This document shows positions 55,230 to 64,000 of a DNA stretch of 64,000 nucleotides, piece after piece. Made by a program: the position numbers and the translations under genes. Position 1 is the first letter of the stretch. Every line of letters begins with the position of its first letter. The notes beneath the pieces are model-generated. The model searched no databases. It saw only the letters and a program-made list of their open reading frames with translations, and had not been told where the DNA came from. The DNA lies in contig OX123197.2 of assembly GCA_944739405.2 (NCBI GenBank), forward strand, positions 58,876,047 through 58,940,046, read 5' to 3'. The DNA comes from Euclidia mi. Taxonomy: Eukaryota > Arthropoda > Insecta > Lepidoptera > Erebidae.

Positions 55230-55811
55230 TAAATGTGAATTTCTCAATAACCAACTAAATAGCTTGGAGCGATGTCAATATAAAAATGAATGACCTGCCA
55301 TACATGTGGGTTGGTAACGTACGGTCATTATAACATGATCCGTTGGAATTTTACTTGTACTGTTTTTGTGATATTAAAGTATTAACTACAAGGAGTATTT
55401 TGGTATATATAACTCATTTTCGCTCAAAGTGTGGGTTGGATCCTTTCCGTTTAAGTGCGTCCAATTGTCGTCTGGTATGTTTCATTCGCAATTTCCTCTC
55501 ACCAGTAATTTTATTGTTTTAAGTGCCATTTCTCTGATTAAAGTCATCTGTAGGAGGTTCTTGGTTGGTTTTTCTATAAATTGTAATGCTTTCCATTTTA
55601 TTTTTAGCGTTGGAGGACTTGAATTGAAAGACTCACTAGTCATTTAATTTACTGGTAAAAATGATATCCTTGTCTATAACTAAAGTCGTAATGGTGCTAG
55701 CATAAACAAAATTGGAAGTATTTTAAGTATATATTTATTATTATTATGGTAGAATACGTATTATATTATTTCGCTGAGGTTTATTTAGTGACAGCAGAAA
55801 GCAACAGAAAC
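55230..55811. other. Unassigned DNA in unit B
   Basis: Duplicate of 44844-45427 with a one-base deletion that breaks the frames there. Confidence 0.4.
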
Positions 55812-56415
55812 CAGTGATAGCCGAGTGGTGAAACCGACAGACTGCTACGAAGAGGGTCTCAGGTTCGAATCCACGGCACGCATCAATGACTTTTCGAAGT
55901 TAAATGCGTATTTTTTTTTTATGTTAATAGGCGGCAAACGAGCAGACGAATTGCCTGATGGTAAGCAATTACCGCCGCCCATGGACACAAGCAACACCAC
56001 AGGAGTCACAAGTGCGTTGCCACCCGTTGGGGTTGGGAAAAGGGATAGGATGAGGAGTGGGATGAAGGAGAAGGAATAGGGGATAGGGCCTCCGGCACTC
56101 TCACTCACCGAACGAAACGCAACAGTTTAGGTACTATTACTTTACGTCAATTTTCTGTGATAGGGTAGTACTTCCCCGGTCGAGCCGGCCCATTCATGCT
56201 GAAGTCAGCAAGGCTCTACTACCTACTAAATTTTATTGTTATCGCTTGCTTATCGGTGAAGGAAAACATCGTGAAGAAACCTGCATGTTTGAGAGTTCTC
56301 CATAAAGTTACCCGCACTTGGCCAGCATGGTAGACTATGGCCTTACCCTTCTCATAGTGAGAAGAGGCCCGTGCCCAGCAATGGGTCAGTATATTAGGGC
56401 TGATGATGATGATTA
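55812..56415 (+). repeat. tRNA-head SINE with nested retroposon (unit B)
   Basis: Duplicate of 45428-46031, with both pol III boxes and the nested minus-strand repeat. It is followed by the palindrome TGTTTATTTTGTGTTT with its exact inverse near 56451-56486. Confidence 0.75.
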
Positions 56416-56987
56416 TTTAGGGATAATGTTACCTACGTGAAACCGATAAATGTTTATTTTGTGTTTAAAAAAAAACACAAAATAAACATTGGCGAAAAGT
56501 GGGCGTTTAATATGCCTCTGCCTACCCCTTCGTGGAAACAGGCATGAGTCTATGTATGTATGTATGTTTATTTTGTTAAATTACTGGCAATGATAATTTT
56601 GAGTTTCCATCGTTCGTTTTAATTAATATTAAGTCCAAAAACATTTAAACAAGTTTCAGAATATCCTTACCATAGTATTTACTATGACTAACAAGTTCTG
56701 ACACATATACATTATATTTCTGTATGTTTATACTGTTATGTCACCTGACCACTTATACATAATAATGTGAATCTCAAGAATCTATGTTAATTCAATAGTT
56801 GCAACTTCAGAAAACATACCACATTTCACATCCAGTCATTGTTAATTCATCGGAGTGCATATTTCATTGTACTGAATAAGATTGAAATTAAACTACAGTT
56901 TACGGATTTTATCGCGTTATATTGGTTTCACTGGTTATTTGTTATTACATTTAAACCGAAAGATCTAGAAACTACATTTTTATTACT

Positions 56988-57029
56988 AGCCGACGTTTCG
57001 AATTCTTTACAGGATTCGTGTTCACGGCT
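56988..57029 (-). ncRNA. Hammerhead-like motif (unit B)
   Basis: Base-for-base the same 42 bases as 46604-46645, so both stems and the G3/C8 variant core are kept. Confidence 0.4.
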
Positions 57030-57092
57030 GACTGAGGTGATATTTGTCTTTGTCTTGAATTTATAAGTTATCTCAAAGTACCTGAACATTTT

Positions 57093-58691
57093 TCAACTAT
57101 TGGTGTTACTATCTACGCAGAATGTGCTCACTGTGTCTTGATGTCTTCTGGTGACTTTGTCCTTCTTGGGTTTCATTAGCCTGATAACAGGGTCCCAAGC
57201 TGGAGGAACATTCCAACCATCTTCCCTATTGAAATTAGGATGTTTTTTAATTTCAATAGCTTCACGTATCATTCTTGGAATAAAGCGGTCTTCTTTTGCG
57301 AGTATCTATGGTTTATCAAATCGCAGGTAATGGTTGGTTCCTTTTTCTACATGTTCACACACAGCAGACTTCGTCGAGCGTTTCTGTTTAATGTCAGCTA
57401 TATGTTCCTTTAGTCGAATGCCTATGCTTCTCTTGGTTTGTCCAATGTATGAGAGCCCACACTCACAGTCTATCTTGTAAACCCCGGCCTCTTGCAAGGG
57501 TAACTGACTCTTGACAGATGGTAATAATTGGCTTATCTTCGTTGGCGGCTTGTAGAATGTTTTAATTGAAGCTCGCTTCAAGATGTAGCCAATCTTGTCG
57601 GTCACGCCCTTGATGTATGGGAGGACAGCAGGTTGTCTCTCTACTGTGGCTGGCTTGTTCTTCGGGGATCTGTGACGTTGGCGCGGCGGTCGGAGCTTGT
57701 TGTCTTGCAGAACTTGCTTGACATGTTGAAGCTCGGCGTCCAGGTGTTTCTTGTCACAGATCCCCCGGGCTCTCTGAAACAAAGACATTCCCACGGTAGC
57801 TAACTGTTTAGGATGGTGGTGAGATTCACCGTTTAAGTACCTATTTGTATGTGTCTTTTTCCTATATACAGAGTGGCTCAAAGAGTTGTTTTTGTTCCTG
57901 ATAACAAGTACATCTAGGAAAGCTAAAGAATTGTTTGCCTCTAATTCCATTGTAAATTTGATGTGGTTATGAATAGAATTAAGATGGTCTAGGAATACAT
58001 TAACACTATCTGTTGGTAAAATTGTAAAAGTGTCATCTACATACCGCTTGTAGAACCTCGGTGTGATAGTGGCAGTCTGCAGGGCTCGCGCCTCGAAGTC
58101 CTCCATGAAGATGTCAGCAACAACAGGCGATACTGGAGAGCCCATTGCCACACCATCTACTTGTATGTAGTATTTCTCATCCCATAACAGATAGCCAGTT
58201 GTTAAGCAGTGTTTCAATATGTCTGCATATCCCTCAGGCATGTTGTTCTCTATTAGCTTCCTTCTAGTTATTTCAATACAGTCATGTGCTGGTAAGCATG
58301 TAAATAATGACTGTACATCAAAACTAACCATAGTTTCCTTGTCAGAGAGATGTAGGTGTTTTATTTCACTGACAAAATGGTAGGAATCCTTTACATGCGC
58401 TCTCGTCTTGCCTCTGAGTGGCGAGAGAATCTTCGCAATGTGTTGAGCCAATCTGTAGGTTGGTGCCCCTATTTGACTGACTATAGGGCGCAGTGGAGCA
58501 TTTTCTTTGTGTATTTTCGGTAGACCATACAATTGAGGAGGTTTTGCACACGATGATATTAAGTATTTCACGTCCAGATTCAGTTGTTCGGAGTATTTCT
58601 TAACAATGTCACTCGTTTGCTTGAGTATTTTGTTGGTCGGGTCTGTCTTAACCAATTTATATGTACTTTCATCCGACAAAAGATTTTCCAT
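57093..58691 (-). pseudogene. Penelope-like RT/GIY-YIG with premature stop (unit B)
   Basis: Nearly identical to the unit A frame through the RT (YVDD kept) and GIY-YIG start, but a TAG at 57308-57306 replaces a Gln codon after residue 461 (HYLRFDKP then stop). The C-terminal ~70 residues are cut off. Nearby changes include Glu-Gln to Glu-Lys and His to Asp. The RT and most of the nuclease would still be made, so the loss is partial. The mutation arose after the duplication, or in the allele that gave unit B. Confidence 0.88.
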
Positions 58692-58765
58692 TTTTTGTTT
58701 GTAATCGGACGTAACAAATAACTATATAACGCGATAAAATCCGTAAACTGTAGTTTAATTTCAAT

Positions 58766-59689
58766 GTGTAACATTCGCGTAAACCCAAGAAAATATTTGT
58801 ACTGAATAAGGTTTACTTATGAAATGTTTACTGTAAAAGTAGAATAAATAAAATACCTTTTATAAGCATGCAGCTCTTTCAATGACATAATTGGAAATAT
58901 ATAAATAACTTTCCTTTTAAGGGGTTCCGTACCTCACAAGGTACAAAAGGAGCCCTTATAAGATCCCTTTCTTGTCCGTCTGTCTGTATGTCTGTCTGTC
59001 TGTCCGTGTGTCACCACCAATTTTCTCAGGAACGGGTGGACCTAGCAAATTGAAACTTATACCAGATACTGAAGTCTATGGTTCCTATTAGGTGTATAAA
59101 ATTCAGGGTCCTGGGTCAATCCGATAAAAAGATATGGTCAAAATTACATTTTTGCGAAAACTTGTAAGTACCAAAATTAACCTTAATTTTCAACTTTTTT
59201 AATTTTCGGAATTTTCCTTTACTTGTGCTGTAAGACCTTGGTTTTAACCAAAATTGTCAATTCTAGGTCAACCGTAAGTATAGGTTTTGGGTCGAAAACC
59301 TATATAGTTCCCGTTGAACTAGAATCACGAAATTTGGCCAAAAGCAGGGTCTTACAGCACAAATATAGGAAAAATTACAAAAAATAAAAAAGTGGAAAAT
59401 TTAAGGGTGTCCCCATACATACATAGTAGACTCCATTTAAGATAGTCATCTAAGTTGTATGGGCGCTCATACAGATTAAGAGGACTAGCGTACTTAGCAC
59501 CAATGTGGACTTAGAGTACTGTACTTTTGCAAGAAGCAAGGCAAGCAGTATGAAGACAAGAATAACTCCAAGAACGGTTTTGTAGATAGGAATGTACTTA
59601 AATATTTTCGCGATTACTGCTAAAGTTAAGGAGGTCATTAATGTTAACAGTAGAAAAACTTTTCTTATCCTTTAAGTACACGCGTTGTT
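58766..59689. repeat. GGTTCCGTACC-type repeat and AT-rich DNA (unit B)
   Basis: Duplicate of 48382-49305. The GTCTGTCTGTC run is eight bases longer here. Confidence 0.55.
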
Positions 59690-60799
59690 TAGGATAATAA
59701 AAATAAAATAAAATTTTATTAATTTTCATACATCACAAAAATATACATACAGTTCTTAAAAAGTAATTTAGGTAAAATAATGAGATGCCTGTACTAGGGT
59801 AAACCTATGCCACAGGCATTAAAGGCACTTACAGTAAGTGATTTTGTTCTTAGTTATGAAGTCATCACAATATTTATCATAAACATATTAAACGTAATGA
59901 TTCTAAATAAAAATATACCTACTTAGAATTATTTTAAAACTAATATGAAACCTATAATTATTTGAACACAGTCAGCAGTTCTTCGGTCTGATCATATTTC
60001 AATGTTTGTAAATACTGATAGACGCATTGTTTCGATCTTACATAACTTAGGTCATAAATAGATGTTTCTTTGTTTATTTTGTTATAAAGATAGGGACCCA
60101 GAAATGTAAAATATCTATGAGTAAAGACAAACTTTGATTCAGAGCTTGAACTACAGACAACATCTTTCCGTCTCTTGGTGTTAGTAAGGTTGGCGTTGTA
60201 CGTAAGCGCAGTATGCTGTTTTAGTACAGTGTACAATATAAACAGTTGACGAACCGTTAGCACTTTGCATGATTCATACAGAAGGTTTGTAGAGAATCGG
60301 TAAGGTCGGCGGGTGGCCACTTTAAGAAGGGCTCTTTGCGCTCGCTCTATAGAGAGCATTAAAGATATTCCTATACCTCCCCAAGAGGTAATGCAGTATT
60401 GGATTATGGACTAACACAATGCCTTGTACATCTATATAATGAGATTATGATCTTAAATAAAGCGAAGTTTTTTAAATACAAATAATAGTTTTCGTAGCCT
60501 AGATGCTAAAGCGGCGATATGTTGTTTATAGGAAAGGGTTTCGTCCAATATAACCCCTAAATACTTAATATTAGTAGTGCTATTAATTTCCGGACAGGTG
60601 CATATGTTGTTTGAGTGAAAATAATTGTTATGTGCTTGGGGGCTACGCATAAAAAAATGAATGAATTTAGTCTTATCAGCATTTAAGGTTAGTAGATTAT
60701 GTTTAAGCCAGTTATTTACTACGTTAAACCCTTGTTGTGCATACTTCTGAGCTTCCGTAATGGTGTTTGCTGTCCCGTTTATAGGACGTGAACAAAGAA
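59690..60799 (-). pseudogene. CR1/Jockey-like LINE, 3' part (unit B)
   Basis: Duplicate of 49306-50418. Here the C-terminal frame is longer (60359-59958, 133 codons, with ERAQRALLKVATRRPYRFST) because the ~17 bp missing in unit A are present. The frame still shifts near 60450. The upstream end at 60799 is interrupted by the next feature. Confidence 0.75.
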
Positions 60800-61876
60800 A
60801 TCGGAAGAAATAAAACCAAGTTTTGAAAAAAAAAATTAAGGTATATTAAAAAATTGTAAGGTTCGGCCTAGGTCGTTGCGCACTTGTCTAGCCTTTCACA
60901 CTTCCCTGGCGAGGTCCCGTCCTCCAGGCGTAGTCCAGGTCAGCTTGGACACTCCACTCAGGCGAGGAAGGAGACTGGGAATCCGGTTACGTCAGTTCAA
61001 CCGTGACGTAATTCCTAGGAACAAAGGCCGAATCATTAAGCTGCCGGTATAAGGGGCGCACGGGAAACGCTAGGATGCATGGCAAGAACTAGATTGGCAA
61101 TTTAGGGCTTATAATGGCGGAAGAATTCTAAGTGTGAAAAATCTAAATTAATAGTAAATGTAAGCAAGCAGAGACGGTTACAAACGTTGAGCTTTGAAAG
61201 TTTAAGTATAACATAGTGGAAGAAAGGCAACTATAAGCATTACACACAGGATAGAATAAAGCTACAATATTTAGTCGGACTCGTACCTCTAAAATTAACA
61301 CAAAGAATATAATACAACAGGAAGGTAACGGCCGTTAGAAATCTTTATAAATAAATGTGCACAACTTACCCAAGTTTGGGAATCACGGTCACTAAATTAA
61401 TAATTACAACTGTTTTAAGTATATGGAGAAAGGCAATCCACTCTTAAGTTGATATTCAAGTTTTAAAATATTCGTAAATAACTTTACGTTCAAAATTGAT
61501 ATTTCGTAATGACGGTTAACCAGTGAGAAAATTAGTCAAGGCGACAGCGTTCGTGCCTCGAGAGGTTCGGCTACGGACTGCCTGTGATAGCTAGATGCGC
61601 GCGCGGCGCGCGGCCGCTGGCGGGCGGAGATGAGAACCGGTACTTCCGTATATATATAAAATAATGTGGTTGTCCGCATTGCTTGTCGTTTTTCTTTTCT
61701 TTTATAGTTATATTTAAATTGTTTATTATGTAAATAGTTTAAATTCATTTGTTTATTTAGTAAATAGTTTAAATTAAATTGTTCATTTTTAAGTTGCTTT
61801 TTTTTTAATTGTTTATTTTTAAGTTAATTTCTTTTAATCAGTAGTAAAGGACATTTATGTACACTATGTTACATTG
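60800..61876. other. Unclassified ~1.1 kb insertion splitting the LINE
   Basis: Separates the thumb part of the LINE RT (60799 leftward) from its catalytic palm (61877-62100). It holds a GC-richer half (60855-61080, with a TATA-like GGTATAAGG near 61044), an AT-rich half with repeated AAATAGTTTAAATT, and a very GC-rich patch at 61590-61625. No transposase or clear inverted ends. The target duplication is not obvious, though both junctions are A-rich. Confidence 0.5.
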
Positions 61877-62100
61877 TTGAGAAAATAAGCGCAGTGTTGT
61901 CAGCATACGTAACAATAGTGCCATGATGTAGGTTTAGGTTACAGAGATCATTTATATACACTAGGAAGAGTGTCCCTCCGAGCACACTTCCTTGAGGAAT
62001 GCCAAATTGGGGTAATAGTAATTCGAAACTGATAACATTGTCTATTTTGACGCATTGATACCTATCCTGTAAGTAGTCTTTAAACAGTTTTAACAGGATA
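61877..62100 (-). pseudogene. LINE RT catalytic core fragment, active site mutated
   Basis: Minus strand reads LLKLFKDYLQDRYQCVKIDN, FGIPQGSVLGGTLFLVYIND and TYADNTALIFS. The second catalytic Asp of YADD is Asn here, so the enzyme would be dead. This is the upstream continuation of the LINE at 59690-60799. Its own upstream end is cut by the piggyBac derivative. Confidence 0.75.
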
Positions 62101-62106
62101 ACATTC

Positions 62107-63023
62107 CGTCACGCGTGGGGTCCAGAAGTATCACCAATATAAGTTTACATATATATTCAGACCTTTTAAATAATTTTTAAAAGCCCTTTTATATTATAAG
62201 AAAATATATGATAATATTTATAAAAAGTAGTTATTAATCATAAAAAAATCAGTCTTTAGACAGTAAGGAACATTTTTACAAATTAACAATCTCGTACATA
62301 ACATTTTTAAGGCACTTATGTACTAAAATTTAACAAAAGAGTCAATTTCTGACTAACAATTTATTTTTTTGTTAATAAAATAAGAAGTAAAAACAAGTTA
62401 TTATAAAAAGCTTAACAATAAACATTATAGAAAAAAAAAAGACAATTCTTGAAAAGTACTACCCTAAATAAGCTTAAAGTTTATTCTTTGGGTAGGCATG
62501 GTGAACAAGAAGTAATTGCTACCTAATGAGGCTTACAAATAGTTTTCTTGTAAGATTTACAGACAATGGTACTTTTTTATCCTTGGATCTGGGACAATAA
62601 TAGCATCTTCGCTTCATTTTTGGGGCACTAGTACCAGCTTCATCTGAACTGGGTCGGCAAAATGTTCTCCTGAGGTGTGTCTCCTATGCCTTCACTTTCA
62701 GACTCACTAAATTCGTGTATAATTTGTGAAATTTGATTTTCGGTTAGTCGGCGACTCATTTTTTCATTTATATAACATGAATTCTGAAAAAGAAACAAAT
62801 AAAAACATAGTCAAAGTGAAAAAAGTAACTACGTTAAATCACGGGCAGGTATCCCCACGTAAGCAAAAATGTAACTTACCTTAGCAGTAGAGCGACGTAC
62901 TTCCACTCGCCGAAAGGCCTCGCGTCGCACTGAGATTAGCCGAAAACGCGCGATCGTAACCCGTAAATACAAAAAAACGTTAAAAAACAGCGCGTGTGGT
63001 CTACTTAGACCCCGCCCGTGACG
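62107..63023 (-). mobile_element. Internally deleted piggyBac-like element
   Basis: The right end reads, from 63023 inward on minus, CGTCACGGGCGGGGTCTA, next to TTAA at 63024-63027. The left end, from 62107 on plus, reads CGTCACGCGTGGGGTCCA: terminal inverted repeats of about 28 bp with mismatches. A TTAA is not present directly at the left tip (ATTC instead), so that junction has decayed or the boundary is slightly off. It contains only the two extremities of the transposase. Confidence 0.65.
62481..62759 (-). pseudogene. piggyBac transposase N- and C-terminal remnants
   Basis: From ATG 62759: MSRRLTENQISQIIHEFSES, an acidic N-terminus stopping near 62643. Then, in another frame, KMKRRCYYCPRSKDKK followed after a frame change by CKSYKKTICKPH and CSPCLPKE. 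The Cys/His pattern is the C-terminal zinc-binding domain of piggyBac transposases. The catalytic DDD core is wholly deleted, so the element depends on a partner in trans. Confidence 0.7.
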
Positions 63024-64000
63024 TTAAAGGTTATACTTATTTTAGCAATATTCTATAACGGAACTCGAAATAAAAAACGGGCAAAATTCGTCTTGATACA
63101 CGATGCAATGCGTACGGAACCCTTGGTGCGCGGGTCAGACTCGCACTTGCTGGCATTTCTTTTTCATTACTACAAAATTAATAGTATTTTTAGGGTTCTG
63201 TACCTCGAAAGGAAAAAACGGAACCCTTATAGGATCACTTTGTTGTCCGTCCGTCTGTCAAGACCCTTTTTCTCAGGAATGCGTGGAGGTATCAAACTGA
63301 AATTTATACTAAATATTCGAATCTACGGTTCCATAGAGCTGTAAAAATATCAAACTTCTAATCCAACGCAATCAAAAGATACAGCCGTATATGCTGCAAA
63401 TTGCAGCATATTTTCAAACTCGCATTGGAATCAAAACCTACAGGGTACTTCCCGTGAATTCAGAATCTTGAAATTTGGTACGAAGGAACGTCTTATATCA
63501 CTTATAGAGGAAAAATTGCGAAAACCGTAAGTTTTTAGTTACAGCATATAAAAAATATTTTTAATAAATTTACAGTTACTACACCTTTCTCTTGAACGCG
63601 TGGAGGTATTAAATTGAAATTCATATCAAATACTCAGGTATATAACACCGTTAGGCTTTAACAAAATCAAACTTCTATGTCTACGCAATCAAACGAAAGA
63701 GCAATATAATCATATTTTCAAGCTCGCGACTACTCGCAAGGGAATCAAAACCTACAGGATACTTCCCGTGAACTCAAAATCTTGAAATTTGGTACGAAGC
63801 AACATCTTATATCACTTATAAAGGAAAAATTGCGAAAACCGTATTTTTTTAATTACAGCATATAAAAATTTTTTTTAAATAAATTTAAAGTTACCCCTTT
63901 CTCTTGAACGCGTAGAGGTATTAAATTCAAAATTCATATCAAATACTCAGGTATATAACACCTGTAACAAAATCAAACTTCTATGTCTACGCAATCAAAA
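63024..64000 (+). repeat. ~314-bp tandem array with GGTTCTGTACC leader, running off the window
   Basis: The leader at 63190-63260 (AGGGTTCTGTACCTCGAAAG, GTCCGTCCGTCTGTC) is the same dispersed repeat as at 48537. The phrase CTCAGGAATGCGTGGAGGTA at 63271 recurs as CTCTTGAACGCGTGGAGGTA at ~63589 and again at ~63900; GGAATCAAAACCTACAGG recurs at 63427 and 63741. At least two full units and a partial third. Short frames inside are not genes. Confidence 0.75.

Larger units (their letters stand above)
56881..58765 (-). mobile_element. Penelope-like element (unit B)
   Basis: Duplicate of 46497-48381, including both 42-bp inverted ends (56881-56922 and 58724-58765). Confidence 0.75.
50430..60799 (+). 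repeat. Tandem duplication, unit B (10.4 kb)
   Basis: Direct repeat of unit A plus a 1254-bp LINE insertion and its 10-bp target duplication. The offset to unit A is 9122 before the insertion and 10384-10386 after it. Unit B keeps the right-hand continuation of the LINE cut at 50418. Confidence 0.93.

Noticed and set aside
41308..60799. Duplication purely as an assembly artefact of two haplotypes
   Set aside because: Not excluded, but the templated filler at the junction is better explained by a real joining event; long reads would decide.
60857..61874. Solo LTR with TGT...ACA ends
   Set aside because: The tips can be chosen to fit, but the flanking bases do not form a target duplication and no second copy is present.

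Overview
The window reads as intergenic or heterochromatin-like DNA from a moth or butterfly (Lepidoptera). No host protein-coding gene, rRNA or functional tRNA gene could be supported. Almost everything recognisable is transposable-element sequence. The lepidopteran reading rests on tRNA-derived SINEs with a GAT-repeat tail, a numerous short family with Helitron-like ends (TC...CTAG) that is common in moth DNA, RTE/R1/I-type LINEs, piggyBac remnants and a Penelope-like element. I could not place the species.

Left part (1-13.6 kb). The broken 5' half of an RTE-type LINE (minus strand) and a SINE precede a nearly complete 7.0 kb Ty3/gypsy LTR retrotransposon (2596-9623, minus). It has 406-bp LTRs that differ by about one base, a 4-bp target duplication, a tRNA-Lys-type primer site, a polypurine tract, gag, and pol in the -1 frame behind a textbook A_AAA_AAC slippery heptamer. 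Two in-frame TGA codons break pol. Helitron-like repeats, a SINE and a LINE 3' fragment follow.

Nested stacks (13.6-31 kb). A second, older gypsy fragment is split by a 5.3 kb element with about 55-bp imperfect terminal inverted repeats, a 10-bp target duplication and reiterated GCATAA motifs at both ends (MuDR-like or foldback-like). That element is itself split by an R1-type LINE sitting in a GCATGC-rich minisatellite. Further right, a decayed Helitron helicase (minus) is split by a 5.9 kb I-group LINE (plus, 25004-30895) flanked by a perfect 12-bp target duplication.

Middle (31-41.3 kb). SINE fragments, a 5'-truncated LINE with an open 335-codon RT remnant, a piggyBac remnant and unclassified AT-rich DNA.

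Right part (41.3-64 kb). A tandem duplication dominates: unit A 41308-50418 and unit B 50430-60799, joined by an 11-bp filler that exactly copies sequence just inside unit B. Each unit carries two Helitron-like repeats, a cluster of inverted GGATTGTTTTCG-type motifs, a composite SINE, a Penelope-like element (RT plus GIY-YIG) with a hammerhead-like motif, and the 3' part of a CR1/Jockey-like LINE. Unit B alone has a 1.25 kb LINE insertion and a premature stop in its Penelope copy. To the right lie a LINE RT fragment with a mutated active site, an internally deleted piggyBac derivative and a ~314-bp tandem array that runs off the window.

The genes do not form one pathway. They are independent selfish elements, and their nesting order gives a relative insertion history.
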